NCBI GenBank assembly: GCA_031288795.1
Contig: JAITQS010000004.1
Coordinates: 1 to 43,149, forward strand
Length of the DNA stretch: 43,149 nucleotides
Source: Holosporaceae bacterium
GTDB lineage: Bacteria; Pseudomonadota; Alphaproteobacteria; UBA3830
Reading direction: 5' to 3'
Made by a program: the position numbers and the translations under genes
The notes under the pieces: generated by a model
What the model was told of the DNA's origin: nothing
Database searches by the model: none
Seen by the model: the letters and a program-made list of their open reading frames with translations, nothing else
Shown here: in pieces, positions 27,768-38,963 of the stretch
Position numbering within the stretch: the stretch's first letter is position 1
Layout of the letters: the number at the start of each line of letters is the position of its first letter

Positions 27768-28199
27768 ATGGCAGGTAGTGTAAATAAAGTTATTTTAATT
27801 GGTAACATAGGTAAGGATCCGGAAGTCAGAAGCGCCCAGGATGGATCTAAAGTCGTGAGTTTTTCTTTGGCGACGTCGGAGTCATGGAAGGATAAAGTCA
27901 CGGGAGAAAGGAAAGACAAGGTTGAGTGGCATAGAATTGTAGTATTCAATCCTAATCTTTGTGAGGTATGTGAGAAGTATCTGCACAAGGGATCCAGGGT
28001 GTACGTGGAAGGCCAGCTGCAAACGCGTCGGTGGCAGGATCAGACGGGGTCCGAGAAGTACACGACGGAGGTTGTTCTTTCAAGATTCAGAGGAGAGTTG
28101 ACAATGCTGGATTCCAAAAGCGAGGGAGTCGGTACATCGGCATCTGTTTTAGAAGATAGAACTTCGTCTCCAGTTATAGAAGATGATATTCCGTTTTAG
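27768..28199 (+). CDS. ssb: single-stranded DNA-binding protein
   Basis: MAGSVNKVILIGNIGKDPEVRSAQDGSKVVSFSLATSESWKDKVTGERKDKVEWHRIV...; acidic tip EDDIPF. Confidence 0.97.
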   Translation: MAGSVNKVILIGNIGKDPEVRSAQDGSKVVSFSLATSESWKDKVTGERKDKVEWHRIVVFNPNLCEVCEKYLHKGSRVYVEGQLQTRRWQDQTGSEKYTTEVVLSRFRGELTMLDSKSEGVGTSASVLEDRTSSPVIEDDIPF

Positions 28200-28254
28200 G
28201 GCCGTGATACGGTGTCTTTAGCAAGTATTAGGTGTTTTAACTCGGAGATTTTTA

Positions 28255-30897
28255 GTGGATTCCAAAAAGGATGATATAATATCTGTGTCTCTTGAAGAAG
28301 AAATGCAGAAGTCGTATCTGGACTACGCCATGAGCGTCATTGTGTCCAGAGCTTTGCCCGACGTCAGAGACGGCCTGAAGCCGGTGCATCGGCGTATCAT
28401 ATATAGCATGGTGGAGAGCGGCTACGACTACAACAAGCCGTTTCGCAAATCCGCTCGCATTGTGGGTGACGTTATTGGTAAATATCATCCGCATGGAAAC
28501 GATGCCATATACGAAGCGATGGTGCGCATGGCTCAGCCATTTTCCATGCGGGAAATGCTGGTCAATGGACAGGGAAACTTTGGATCCATAGATGGTGATC
28601 CAGCTGCCGCCATGCGCTATACGGAGGCGCGTCTGGCGAAAATTGCTCATACGCTGACGGAGGATCTCTACAGCGATACCGTTGACTTCCAGCCAAACTA
28701 TGATGAATCTCTGCAGGAACCAAAATTGCTGCCGGCTCGTTTTCCGAACTTGCTTGTGAACGGAGCCGGAGGCATTGCCGTTGGCATGGCGACCAATATC
28801 CCTACCCACAATCTCGCCGAAGTCGTAGATGCCTGCGTGATGCTCATAGATAGTCCAGATGCCACTCTGGAAAATTTGGTACCGGTTGTGCAGGGACCTG
28901 ATTTCCCAACCGGTGGGATCATAATTGGTCGTGGTGGCATACTTGCGGCCTTCAAAACCGGTCGCGGATCCATTATGATGCGCGCCAGAACGAAGTTCGA
29001 AACCATTCGCAAAGACAGGCAAGCCATCATCATCACCGAAGTTCCGTACCAGGTGAACAAAGCAAAACTGCTGGAAAAAATCGCCAGTCTTGTGAATGAA
29101 AAAGTGATCGATGGCATTTCGGATCTGCGGGACGAGTCCGACAGAGACGGCATCCGCATGGTCATAGAATTGAAAAAAGACGCCAACGGCGATGTAGTGC
29201 TGAATCAACTGTTCCGACACACGGTTCTACAAACATCATTTGGCGTAAATATGTTGGCGCTTCATAACGGTCGTCCTAAATTGATGAATCTAATGGAAGT
29301 GCTGAAGGCGTTCATCGAGTTCCGGGAAGAAGTTGTGGTGCGTCGTACCCGTTTTGACCTAAACAAAGCCCGTGATCGCGCACATATTTTGATCGGTCTC
29401 GCCATTGCTGTTGCCAATATAGACGAGGTCATTCGGATTATTAGATCCAGCGACGACCCGGCCTCCGCCAAAAAAACATTGCTGAAAATCGACTGGAACG
29501 CCGAAGACGTGGAACCGCTAATTCGTCTCGTGGACGATCCCGCAAGCGTGTATGCGAATGGAAAATGTCGCCTAACAGACCCTCAGGCACAGGCAATTCT
29601 CGATTTGAGACTCCATCGATTAACCGGACTCGAAAGAACAAAAATTTCCGACGAATTATCCCTACTATCCAAAAAAATAAACGAGCTCCTGAGCATTTTG
29701 GGATCTAAAGAAAAAGTATACCAAATTATTCGCCAGGAACTCGTAAAAATAAAAGAAGAATTTGCCAATCCGCGCCGTACCTCCATTGAAGATACAGAAT
29801 TAGACCTGGAAGACGAGGATTTTATCCAAAAAGAAGACATGGTGGTTACTATTAGTAATAGCGGCTACGTAAAACGAGTACCGCTGAGTACCTATCGGGC
29901 CCAAAAACGCGGTGGCAAAGGTCGTACCGGCATGACCACCAAAGAGGAAGATTTCGTCCATGACCTTTTTGTGGCCAATACCCATACGCCGGTATTGTTT
30001 TTTTCCACCATTGGCATCGTCTACCAGATGAAGGTCTATAAAATTCCGCTATCTACTCCGCAATCCCGCGGCAAGGCGCTGATAAACGTGCTGCCCATCA
30101 AGAATGACGAGTCTCTGTCCACGGTTATGGCGCTGCCAAGCGACGAAAGCTCCTGGGAATCCTATGATATAGTTTTTGCCACCTCCCACGGCACCGTTCG
30201 GCGTAATAAATTGAGCGATTTCATCAATATAAAACCAAGCGGCAAAATCGCCATGAAACTGGAAAATGGAGAGAAACTCATCTCCGTAGCCATTTGCCGA
30301 GAAAATATGGACATCCTGATATCGTCCAAATTCGGAAAATGCGTAAGATTCCCCGTGAGTGGCATACGTGTATACAATAGCAGAGCCTCTACCGGCGTGC
30401 GCGCCATGAAATTACTCGGCGATGACGAAGTAATATCCATGTCCATTCTGAACAACGGCACCTCAACCGCAGAAGAACGCGAAGAGTACATAAGATACTC
30501 CAATTGGCTTCGCCGCAGCAGCGAAGAAATAATTCAGGACCAGATCATGGAGCCTCCGGCCAAATACGACGAAATGAGAGAGGTCGAACAGATGCTCATC
30601 ACCATTACGGAAAAAGGAATGGCCAAACGCACTTCTTCCTTCGAATACAGAACCAGCGCCAGAGGAGTTCAGGGAGTAAAAAACATCGACATGAGCTCAC
30701 GAACCGGAAACGTCGTGGCCGTGTTCCCGGTATGCGAAAACGATGAAGTAATGCTGATGACCAACAGCGGTAAACTAATCCGCTGCCCCGTAGATGACAT
30801 TCGCGTAACCGGACGCCCCACCCAGGGAGTTATTTTATTCCGCGTCGAGAATGATGAAAAAGTAGTCTCCGCCATTAGATTGCCGGATGAATCCTAG
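28255..30897 (+). CDS. gyrA: DNA gyrase subunit A
   Basis: [66 protein letters not shown] start. Confidence 0.98.
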   Translation: MDSKKDDIISVSLEEEMQKSYLDYAMSVIVSRALPDVRDGLKPVHRRIIYSMVESGYDYNKPFRKSARIVGDVIGKYHPHGNDAIYEAMVRMAQPFSMREMLVNGQGNFGSIDGDPAAAMRYTEARLAKIAHTLTEDLYSDTVDFQPNYDESLQEPKLLPARFPNLLVNGAGGIAVGMATNIPTHNLAEVVDACVMLIDSPDATLENLVPVVQGPDFPTGGIIIGRGGILAAFKTGRGSIMMRARTKFETIRKDRQAIIITEVPYQVNKAKLLEKIASLVNEKVIDGISDLRDESDRDGIRMVIELKKDANGDVVLNQLFRHTVLQTSFGVNMLALHNGRPKLMNLMEVLKAFIEFREEVVVRRTRFDLNKARDRAHILIGLAIAVANIDEVIRIIRSSDDPASAKKTLLKIDWNAEDVEPLIRLVDDPASVYANGKCRLTDPQAQAILDLRLHRLTGLERTKISDELSLLSKKINELLSILGSKEKVYQIIRQELVKIKEEFANPRRTSIEDTELDLEDEDFIQKEDMVVTISNSGYVKRVPLSTYRAQKRGGKGRTGMTTKEEDFVHDLFVANTHTPVLFFSTIGIVYQMKVYKIPLSTPQSRGKALINVLPIKNDESLSTVMALPSDESSWESYDIVFATSHGTVRRNKLSDFINIKPSGKIAMKLENGEKLISVAICRENMDILISSKFGKCVRFPVSGIRVYNSRASTGVRAMKLLGDDEVISMSILNNGTSTAEEREEYIRYSNWLRRSSEEIIQDQIMEPPAKYDEMREVEQMLITITEKGMAKRTSSFEYRTSARGVQGVKNIDMSSRTGNVVAVFPVCENDEVMLMTNSGKLIRCPVDDIRVTGRPTQGVILFRVENDEKVVSAIRLPDES

Positions 30898-31117
30898 CGG
30901 GAAGGAAGGAATTATTCGAAAATTTAATCCTCACTTTATCCTACGCAACGACGGACGGCAAGATCTCGAAGGAAACCTGTTTTTAAAATTCGAATTTTTG
31001 TGTTATTTTTCTGCTTTCATGTAATTTAGCGTTTGAATTTTAGGTTATACTGTAATAACGTATAGCAAGCTAGAGCTAATTTATGGGACGTTGGGGAGCT
31101 CGAGAGAAACTAAAAAA

Positions 31118-31195
31118 AGGGGTGTAGCTCAATTAGGTTAGAGTGGCGGTCTCCAAAACCGCAGGTTGTGGGTTCGATTCCCTCCGCCCCTGCCA
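31118..31195 (+). tRNA. tRNA-Trp (CCA), CCA encoded
   Basis: aggggtgtagctcaattaggttagagtggcggtctCCAaaaccgcaggttgtgggttcgattccctccgcccctgcca cloverleaf; precedes secE as in many bacteria. Confidence 0.96.
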
Positions 31196-31230
31196 ATGGT
31201 TTTTTTTAAAAATTAGAAGAGGTTTATTTA

Positions 31231-31416
31231 ATGATTAGTCCTGCAGAATTTGTGAGTCAGGTCAGAAGGGAACTACAGAAGGTCACCTGGCCAACAAAAA
31301 ACGAGACTTTCGGCATGACCGCCGCGGTTGTAGTAATGATTGTTTGCGCAATGATCTATTTTTCCGCCGCCGATGCTGTGATTTACTATACTATAAATAA
31401 GCTGTTAGGTTTGTAG
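31231..31416 (+). CDS. secE: preprotein translocase subunit SecE
   Basis: PAEFVSQVRRELQKVTWPTKNETFGMTAAVVVMIVCAMIYFSAADAVIYY. Confidence 0.95.
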   Translation: MISPAEFVSQVRRELQKVTWPTKNETFGMTAAVVVMIVCAMIYFSAADAVIYYTINKLLGL

Positions 31417-31426
31417 GAGTCGTGTT

Positions 31427-31954
31427 TTGAAGTGGTATATCGTCAATGTATACTCCGGATTTGAGCGTAGAGTTCTGGAGTCCATATACGACCAGGCTAA
31501 CAGAAGCAAGTTATCATCCATGTTCGGGGAGATATTAATTCCCACCGAAGAGGTAACGGAAATAAAAAAAGGCGAGAAAGTAAAGACCGAAAGGAAATTT
31601 TTTCCCGGTTATATTCTTGTGCAAATGATTCTTACGGATGAGACTTGGCATTTGGTCAGGTCGATTCCGAAGGTTTCTGGATTTCTCGGCTCCAGGGGAA
31701 AACCAACGCCTATTTCCGAAGCCGAGGTGGAAAAAATCGTTCGGCGGATTGAGGATAGCGCAAGTTCGACTGTTAGTGCCGTCAGCTACGAAATTGGAGA
31801 TGCTGTTACCGTTTGCGATGGCCCTTTTGCGTCGTTTCAGGGAGTCATTGAGGACGTGGAGCGGGAAAAAGAGCGCGTCAAAGTTTCCGTCTCCATATTT
31901 GGTAGGCCAACAAATGTGGATCTTAGTTTTTCACAAATTGAAAAAATTTCATAA
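31427..31954 (+). CDS. nusG: transcription termination/antitermination protein NusG
   Basis: KWYIVNVYSGFERRVLESI...ERKFFPGYILVQMILTDETWHLVRSIPKVSGFLG...FASFQGVIEDVEREKERVKVSVSIFGRPTNVDLSFSQIEKI; TTG start. Confidence 0.97.
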   Translation: MKWYIVNVYSGFERRVLESIYDQANRSKLSSMFGEILIPTEEVTEIKKGEKVKTERKFFPGYILVQMILTDETWHLVRSIPKVSGFLGSRGKPTPISEAEVEKIVRRIEDSASSTVSAVSYEIGDAVTVCDGPFASFQGVIEDVEREKERVKVSVSIFGRPTNVDLSFSQIEKIS

Positions 31955-32025
31955 AGCTGCATTTATGGCTTGAAGCTTTTGTTTATAGATGATATAAAGG
32001 CATCGAAAATGAGGAATTATAACAA

Positions 32026-32490
32026 ATGAGAACTTTCTCTCTTAAGGCAGGGCAGATCAAAAAGAATTGGATTCTAGTGGATGCCAAAGATTTAATACTG
32101 GGTAGATTATCCGCTGTCGTGGCGAGTTATCTGCGGGGGAAGCACAAGCCGGAGTTTACTCCCAGCATGGATTGCGGCGACTTCGTGATCATCATTAATG
32201 CCGATAAAATAAAAGTAACCGGCAATAAGCTGGAGGATAGTGTGTTCTATTGGCATACGGGCTATCCGGGCGGAATCAAGCAGAGAACCATGAAGGAATG
32301 CCTAAATGGCAGATTTCCCCAGAGAGTTATTAGCAAATCCGTAGAGCGTATGCTGCCCAAAGGACCTCTGGGACGCAAAATGCTGAAAAATCTTAAAATA
32401 TATAGTGGTGAAAGCCATCCGCACGAGGCTCAACAGCCAAAAATACTGGATGTGGCCTCCATGAATTCGAAAAATGTGAAAAGAGGTTAA
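32026..32490 (+). CDS. rplM: 50S ribosomal protein L13
   Basis: [69 protein letters not shown]. Confidence 0.97.
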   Translation: MRTFSLKAGQIKKNWILVDAKDLILGRLSAVVASYLRGKHKPEFTPSMDCGDFVIIINADKIKVTGNKLEDSVFYWHTGYPGGIKQRTMKECLNGRFPQRVISKSVERMLPKGPLGRKMLKNLKIYSGESHPHEAQQPKILDVASMNSKNVKRG

Positions 32491-32492
32491 AA

Positions 32493-32963
32493 ATGCAATC
32501 TACGTTTGAGGATCTGAAACCGTTGAAAAAAAAAGATGTACCTTCCTCGGAGATGACAACAAAAAAAATCGATGCCCTGGGGAGAACCTACGGCACCGGT
32601 CGTCGTAAAGAATCCGTGGCTCGAGTTTGGATTAGACCGGGTAATGGCGCCATTGTGGTAAATGGGAAGCGCGCTCCGGATTATTTCGCTCGATCTGTGT
32701 TGCAGGCACTGGTGCAGCAGCCGCTGTCCGTTGTCAATCGCATCGGATGCTACGACATATTCTGCACCGTAAAGGGAGGCGGGTTGTCCGGTCAGGCAGG
32801 AGCAGTACGTCATGGCATTAGTCGCGCACTGGTGGACTACGAGCCGGATCTCAGATCCGCGCTGAAAAACGCTGGCATGCTGACCCGAGACAGTCGTACG
32901 GTAGAACGAAAAAAATATGGACTCATGAAGGCAAGGCGCAGTTTCCAATTTTCCAAGAGATAA
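32493..32963 (+). CDS. rpsI: 30S ribosomal protein S9
   Basis: [21 protein letters not shown]...[15 protein letters not shown]...[29 protein letters not shown]. Confidence 0.97.
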   Translation: MQSTFEDLKPLKKKDVPSSEMTTKKIDALGRTYGTGRRKESVARVWIRPGNGAIVVNGKRAPDYFARSVLQALVQQPLSVVNRIGCYDIFCTVKGGGLSGQAGAVRHGISRALVDYEPDLRSALKNAGMLTRDSRTVERKKYGLMKARRSFQFSKR

Positions 32964-33015
32964 TACAGTTCTAGCTGCCGTAGCTTTTTGCGATCTTAAC
33001 AATGGATGGTTTCAG

Positions 33016-33795
33016 ATGATAAGCGTCAAGTTGCCGCCTCAGTCTTCCATAGTAGCGGTCATGACAAAATCGGTGGTGAAGGCTTCGCGGTGGCTGTTGC
33101 GAGATTTCGCAGAACTGGAAAATCTCCAGGTGTCCGTAAAAAGCAATAAGGCATTTGTCACCAGCGCAGATTTAAAAGCAGATAGAATACTCCGGGAAGA
33201 ATTATTGCACGCCAGACCAACATACTCACTGATATCAGAAGAAGCTGTAGAAATTGTCGGAGATGATCCCTCTCATCGCTGGATAGTAGATCCGCTGGAC
33301 GGCACCGTAAATTATATGCACGGTTTTCCCCATTGGGCGATTTCCGTCGCACTGGAAAAAAACGAAGAAATCGTTGCCGCCGTTACCTATGATCCGGTAA
33401 AAAATGAAACGTTCTGGGCCGAAAAAGGATGCGGTGCCTACATAAATGATAAAAAAATACGCGTATCTAGGAAATGTACACCATCGGATCTGCTTATTTC
33501 CGTTGGCTCGCTGACTCCTATCCAGGAGGATCGTCTCTATAGTATGTCGAATAGTCTGAGAAGAACCGGTTCCATGACCCTGGACATGGCTTACATCGCC
33601 GCCGGTCGCATGGACCTACTGCTGTCCTCCATTCGCCCTAATAAATGGGACGTGGCTGCGGGAATGCTGCTGGTGCGCGAAGCCGGCGGTATGGTGGCAA
33701 CTAAAAATGGAGAAAGTACAACCAACTACGAAAAAATCGCCATTGTCGGAAATGTCGATATTGTGCCAACGGCATCAAAAATATGTTTTTCGTAG
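33016..33795 (+). CDS. inositol monophosphatase family protein (SuhB-like)
   Basis: SLISEEAVEIVGDDPSHRWIVDPLDGTVNYMHGFPHWAISVAL...WDVAAGMLLVREAGG. Confidence 0.93.
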   Translation: MISVKLPPQSSIVAVMTKSVVKASRWLLRDFAELENLQVSVKSNKAFVTSADLKADRILREELLHARPTYSLISEEAVEIVGDDPSHRWIVDPLDGTVNYMHGFPHWAISVALEKNEEIVAAVTYDPVKNETFWAEKGCGAYINDKKIRVSRKCTPSDLLISVGSLTPIQEDRLYSMSNSLRRTGSMTLDMAYIAAGRMDLLLSSIRPNKWDVAAGMLLVREAGGMVATKNGESTTNYEKIAIVGNVDIVPTASKICFS

Positions 33796-34033
33796 AAATG
33801 CTAAAAATTGTTGCTAAAAAATATTTTTTGCAGGAACCATAAAACTAAAGTTAAAAAACGACCTTGGGCTATTAGAGAGACTGTTGCTTCTGGTTCAATT
33901 CTTGCTGAAATTCGCGTTTTCCAAAAAAATTTGGATATCACCGCGCTTCTGATGGTCATAAAATCAAGAATCGTGTACAATAATCCCAAATATACGTATA
34001 TGTGGTGTTAATTTATTCTGGGATTCTTGTGTT

Positions 34034-36118
34034 TTGATTACTTCGGCAGAGTTAATAAATTTAGTAAAAGCCTACGACCCTGAAGCCAACATTGACATGC
34101 TTCGGAAGTCGTACATTTTCGCAATGGAAGCTCATGGCAATCAGAAAAGAGCGTCCGGATCTCCATATTTTTATCATCCGGCGGAGGTGGCGCGTCTATT
34201 GGCGGATTTGCGCCTGGATGTGCCGTCCATAGTTACCGGATTGCTCCACGATGTGCTGGAAGACACCAGTGTAACCTTCGAAGAACTGGAGGAAATTTTC
34301 GGATCTGAGGTAGCGTTTCTCGTCGAAGGCGTTACCAAGCTGTCCAAGGTAAATTATTCCTCTTCCAAAGCGCATCAGGCGGAAAACTTTCGTAAGTTTC
34401 TGTTGGCTACATCCCAAGACATAAGAGTGCTCATTGTAAAATTGGTGGATCGTCTGCACAATATGAGAACCATAAACTACATTGCCTCCATAGAAAAAAG
34501 AAAAAGAATTGCACTGGAGACCATTGAAATTTATGCGCCACTGGCCGAGAGAATCGGCATGAGCGTCATCAAAGACGAAATAGAAGATATTGCGTTCTAT
34601 CACTTACATCCGAACGAATATAGAGCTATTTCCGTCAAGCTCGAGCAAATAAGAAGCAAAGACGATAATTTCGTCCAAAACACCGTAGCAGATCTCACTC
34701 GCGTTCTGAAGGAAGCTAACATCGACGCCACCGTGAGCGGACGAGAAAAAAAAGCCTATTCCATTTGGAAAAAAATGCAGCGAAGAAACGTTTCCCTGGA
34801 ACAAATCAATGACATAATCGCTTTTCGGGTGATCGTAAAAACAGTGGAACAGTGTTATCTGTCTCTCGGTGTGATCCATACACATTTCCAGATTATGCCC
34901 GGACGCTTCAAAGACTACATAAGCATTCCGAAATTGAATAACTATCGATCGCTGCATACCACCGTCATTGGACCGCTAAAACAGGGCATAGAAATCCAAA
35001 TTCGCACCGAAGAAATGCACCGAATTGCGGACGAAGGCATTGCCGCCCACTGGTCTTACAAAGATGGCAACATTATTCCCAACGGAGACGATCCTAAAAA
35101 ATATAATTGGGTCAAAAGCTTGCTCACCATTTTGCAAAATTCCGGAACTCCGGAAGAAATCATGGATCACTCAAAATTGGAAATGTTCGACAATGAAGTA
35201 TTCTGCTTTACACCGGCAGGAGACCTCATTACTCTTCCGCGGGGCGCGACGGTCGTTGATTTTGCCTATGAAATCCATACGTCCATAGGAAACACCTGCA
35301 TAGGAGTACGCGTAAATGGAAAAATGGTTCCACTCAAAACCGTGCTGCGAAATGGAGATCAGGTAGACATTATTACATCGCCGTATCAGCATCCGGAAAG
35401 CTCCTGGGAAAGGTTTGTCGTTACCGGAAAAGCGAAATCCTGCATTCGAAAATTCATAAAATCTCAGGAAAAAGCAGAATTTATGAATCTCGGACTACAG
35501 TTGGTGCAAAATGTATTTTCCTCCTCCCAAATTTCTTTTTCCGAGCAGTTGATCGATTACAAAAGTTTTTCCTGCAGTACCATTGGAAAGTTCTACTACA
35601 ACGTTGGCAGAGGGATTATATCACTGAACAACGTCAGAACTATGATTTCCAATGGAGAAAGCAATAAAGCACTGACGGAGGAAAACATTTGCCTCATGGA
35701 TTTCAGTCCGGGCATAGCCGTTCATTTTGCCGAATGTTGCCATCCAATACTAGGAGACAAAATAATCGGAGTTCTAGTCCCCCAGAAGGGAGTTGTGGTG
35801 CACATAACCAGCTGTGATCACCTGAAAAAAGGCAAAAACATCTTCGTCAGAACCAAATGGAACAAAGACGACGAAAGTGAGGCTACTTTTATTGCGAGAT
35901 TGCGCATCGTAATCATAAACAAAACCGAGAGTTTTGCGATCATCACCAACGCCATCAGTTCCAGCGGAGCCAGCATCACCAACATAAAAGTAGAGCATCG
36001 CTCTGTAGATTTCTTTGACCTGCTGGTGGATGTGCGTGTAAATGACATGATACATCTGGGAGAAGCGCAAGCGGCATTGAGAACCTGCGCCAATGTACGA
36101 TCTGTCCGCCGCCTCTAG
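34034..36118 (+). CDS. bifunctional (p)ppGpp synthetase/hydrolase, RelA/SpoT family
   Basis: HD domain GLLHDVLEDTSVTFEELEEIFG; synthetase RFKDYISIPKLNNYRSLHTTVIGP...IEIQIRT; TGS ITLPRGATVVDFAYEIHTSIGNTC; C-terminal ACT; TTG start. Confidence 0.97.
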   Translation: MITSAELINLVKAYDPEANIDMLRKSYIFAMEAHGNQKRASGSPYFYHPAEVARLLADLRLDVPSIVTGLLHDVLEDTSVTFEELEEIFGSEVAFLVEGVTKLSKVNYSSSKAHQAENFRKFLLATSQDIRVLIVKLVDRLHNMRTINYIASIEKRKRIALETIEIYAPLAERIGMSVIKDEIEDIAFYHLHPNEYRAISVKLEQIRSKDDNFVQNTVADLTRVLKEANIDATVSGREKKAYSIWKKMQRRNVSLEQINDIIAFRVIVKTVEQCYLSLGVIHTHFQIMPGRFKDYISIPKLNNYRSLHTTVIGPLKQGIEIQIRTEEMHRIADEGIAAHWSYKDGNIIPNGDDPKKYNWVKSLLTILQNSGTPEEIMDHSKLEMFDNEVFCFTPAGDLITLPRGATVVDFAYEIHTSIGNTCIGVRVNGKMVPLKTVLRNGDQVDIITSPYQHPESSWERFVVTGKAKSCIRKFIKSQEKAEFMNLGLQLVQNVFSSSQISFSEQLIDYKSFSCSTIGKFYYNVGRGIISLNNVRTMISNGESNKALTEENICLMDFSPGIAVHFAECCHPILGDKIIGVLVPQKGVVVHITSCDHLKKGKNIFVRTKWNKDDESEATFIARLRIVIINKTESFAIITNAISSSGASITNIKVEHRSVDFFDLLVDVRVNDMIHLGEAQAALRTCANVRSVRRL

Positions 36119-36256
36119 ATGTATGGTCCCATAATATCTGGGATAGATGCCTCCTAAGCCGACCATCCTTGTTAGCTTGCATTCCTTGCCTAGATGCGCT
36201 AAAAGGAATTTTATCTGGGGATCGGTGGTCTGGTTATTTTTTTCTGGAATCTGAGA

Positions 36257-36333
36257 TGGCGCGTCCGAGAGGATTCGAACCTCCGACCTTCTCCTCCGGA
36301 GGGAGACGCTCTATCCAACTGAGCTACGGACGC
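36257..36333 (-). tRNA. tRNA-Arg (CCG), CCA encoded
   Basis: Reverse complement gcgtccgtagctcagttggatagagcgtctccctCCGgaggagaaggtcggaggttcgaatcctctcggacgcgcca. Confidence 0.95.
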
Positions 36334-36361
36334 AACTGCTTTTGCGCTTTTATGAAGATCG

Positions 36362-36715
36362 CTACATCAAGGATGCCCTCAAGAGCTCTCCTCCCAGGAT
36401 GTGCACGTGAAAATGAGGCACTTCCTGCCGAGAATCTTTTCCAATATTGCTAATTACTCTATAGCCGCTCTTATCAATCTCCAATAACGCCGCTACTTTT
36501 GCAACGGTATCAAAAAAAGAACTAACCTCTTCCGCTAAAGCCTTGGACACGAAATCATGAAAATCCACATATAGTGCTTTGGGAATAACAAGAACATGTA
36601 CTCTACACACAGGCTTTATATCATAAAAAGCAAGAGTTCGATCATCTTCGTACACTTTTTTTGCCGGAATCTCATTCTGAATAATTTTATAAAAAATGTT
36701 ATTTTTATTGTACAA
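36362..36715 (-). CDS. HIT family (HINT-like) protein
   Basis: IFYKIIQNEIPAKKVYEDDRTLAFYDIKPVCRVHVLVIPK...VPHFHVHILGG. Confidence 0.94.
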   Translation of the reverse strand: MYNKNNIFYKIIQNEIPAKKVYEDDRTLAFYDIKPVCRVHVLVIPKALYVDFHDFVSKALAEEVSSFFDTVAKVAALLEIDKSGYRVISNIGKDSRQEVPHFHVHILGGELLRASLM

Positions 36716-37044
36716 AATGCCTACTCCCCTAATACACGCAGAGCCTAAAGACCGTGGCCCAGGATCTTCATGTGGCCGGATCCCAGGTGGGCGCCATATA
36801 TGCCAACCACGATCAGCACAGTGACAGCTCCCTTTCTAAAAATAGGCCACCGAGATTGCATTGCTCACGAATCCCCACGCCCTGTGCTACATAGTTTATT
36901 AAATATGAAAACACAAATCAACAAAAAACTGATATTTAAACAAGCAATGCCTTGCAAAGATGATATAAACTTTTAGAAACTGCGTATATGAAAATTAGCT
37001 TATTTTTGAGGAGTAGTCCCCATGATCTCGTATTGGGCATTATT

Positions 37045-37199
37045 GAGACTGTTGCCTAATGGCTGCCTAATGGCTTTTTCTCGCCATCGACTTGGTCAAA
37101 TCCGTTGCTCAGATCCTCATGTACAGGCAGTACACTGCGGTCTTGTGCTAAGTTTTTCCTCGTTCTTGCAAGAAAAATCTCATTAGGTAACAGTCTCTT
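37045..37199 (-). repeat. MITE-like element, copy 2
   Basis: GAGACTGTTGCCTAATGG...CTCATTAGGTAACAGTCTCT termini; core shared with copy 1 in reverse orientation. Confidence 0.85.
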
Positions 37200-37513
37200 A
37201 TTTCGGGAAAGAGTGTCTCCTGTCGCAAGGATTAAATTAAGCACCAAAGGCTAAATTTTCGCCCAAATGCAGAAATACCCTCCCAAAACAGTAGAGCTTT
37301 ATAAAAATATAGACAAAAAATTACCGCGTTCGGATTATTTTTCATAAAAACAGCTTTGCGACTATTGTATGGCATGATTATTTTGCGTAACATATAATTT
37401 TGATATGATAGTAAAGAGGGAGCTGTCAAAAGAATAAAGAACTTTTCGCGATACTGGAAGAAATTGAATAATTATTGCAGTTGACAGTCCCACAAGCAGC
37501 TAGGAGGAATAAT

Positions 37514-38770
37514 ATGAGTGAAGCAAAAAAGAAATGTAACTATCTGCCGTTTGTTATGTGGATGATTTTGTTGATGTTTTTCGTATATCAATTCATTGCC
37601 AGATCATCTTTTCCCACGGTGCTAACAGAAGAATATATGAAATATTTTAGTTTGGATGCCAAAGGAGTGGGTGCATTAGTAAGCTGCTACTATCTTGTGT
37701 ATACATTCGTCCAAATTCCAGTGGGGATAATTGTAGATCGATATAGTATTAGGCTTATAGCTGCAGTGGCGGCTTCATTGTGTGCGGCCGGTGTAATGAT
37801 ATTTGTGGCCACCCAATACTGCTATGTTGCAGGTTTTGGTCAGATGTTGGTGGGATTGGGATCGGCGTTTGCATTTATTGCAGTACTGAAAACGATATCC
37901 AACTGGTTTCCTCCGGAGAAAAAGGCGGTATTCATATCCTACACCATATCCATTGGGTCTTTGGGACCGGTTATTTTCAGTCCCGTTGTGGCGAAAATTG
38001 TAGAAAAATTCGACTGGAGACATATCATGATGATTTTCTCGCTGTTGGGTTTTGTCGTTGCCGCCATTATTTGGATAGTGGTGAGAGATAAGCAAAGTAC
38101 CGAAACAACTGCGGTACCGGAGGAACATATTCCTCTGGCGAAAGCTCTGAAAATACTATTAGGTTCTCCCCAAATATGGGTTTTATCGTTTTTCATTATG
38201 ATGCAATATGCGCCATTGAGTGCGCTAGCGGATCTGTGGGGCACTTCCTTCATAAAAAAACTGTACTCCATTGATGGAGCCACAGCGTCTTCGGCAAACA
38301 GCATGATGTATTTGGGATTGGCCGTTGGCAGTCCGTTTTTTGCGCATCTTGCCGTAAGAATGAACAGCTATAAAAATCCCATGATCCTTGGAATTATTCT
38401 TAGCGCAGCAGTTTTCTCGATAGTACAGTTTGTCCATGTGCCACTTCAGGCGATGTTTGTGCTTATTTTCATGATTGGATTTTCATGTGGTGCCATGCTG
38501 CAGTATGCTTTAGCTACGGTTGGATTCCCGAAAGCAATGCTGGCTACGGTATCTGGTTTTATTAACATGAGCAGCATGGTAAGTGGAGTCATTTTGATGC
38601 CGTCTATTGGCTGGCTGATAGATCTATCCTGGGATGGAAAAATACTGGACGGAATCAAGATCTATAGCGTAACGGACTATAGAGTCGGATTCATAGCGGT
38701 GCTGGTAGCTCTTTTAATGGGAGTTGTACTATCATTCTTTGTAAAGGATAAATCTCCGACAACCGATTGA
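37514..38770 (+). CDS. MFS transporter
   Basis: 12-TM pattern; YYLVYTFVQIPVGIIVDRYSIRLIAAVAASLCAAGVMIF, FGQMLVGLGSAFAFIAVLKTISNWFPPEKKAVF; start at MSEAKKKCNYLPF. Confidence 0.9.
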   Translation: MSEAKKKCNYLPFVMWMILLMFFVYQFIARSSFPTVLTEEYMKYFSLDAKGVGALVSCYYLVYTFVQIPVGIIVDRYSIRLIAAVAASLCAAGVMIFVATQYCYVAGFGQMLVGLGSAFAFIAVLKTISNWFPPEKKAVFISYTISIGSLGPVIFSPVVAKIVEKFDWRHIMMIFSLLGFVVAAIIWIVVRDKQSTETTAVPEEHIPLAKALKILLGSPQIWVLSFFIMMQYAPLSALADLWGTSFIKKLYSIDGATASSANSMMYLGLAVGSPFFAHLAVRMNSYKNPMILGIILSAAVFSIVQFVHVPLQAMFVLIFMIGFSCGAMLQYALATVGFPKAMLATVSGFINMSSMVSGVILMPSIGWLIDLSWDGKILDGIKIYSVTDYRVGFIAVLVALLMGVVLSFFVKDKSPTTD

Positions 38771-38963
38771 TATCAGTGAGTTTCACAAGAACGAAATTGA
38801 ATGCTGCCGGAGCCGATGGTCTCTTAATGTCAACATGTATGTTGCGCTACTTGTGAACTCTTCCTGAATATTTTTCCCCATATTTTTGGCTTGTTTTTTT
38901 GCTTTTTGTTCTTTATATTGTCGATGTAATTACTAAATGTTATTTAAAAATGGAGAAAAAAAA

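Noticed and set aside
28252-29220. 322-aa minus-strand ORF opposite gyrA
   Set aside because: Lies wholly antisense to a clear gyrA coding sequence; long shadow ORF expected from codon bias.
36118-36134. TGTATGGTCCCATA shared with the reverse complement near 3025, considered as a recombinase att pair
   Set aside because: A 14-bp match is expected by chance in a window of this size and the flanks do not align.
36770-36980. Intergenic stretch after the HIT gene with a membrane-like minus-strand translation (KGAVTVLIVVGIYGAHLGSGHMKILGHGL)
   Set aside because: Possible gene remnant, but no family could be recognised and frames are broken; not enough to call a pseudogene.
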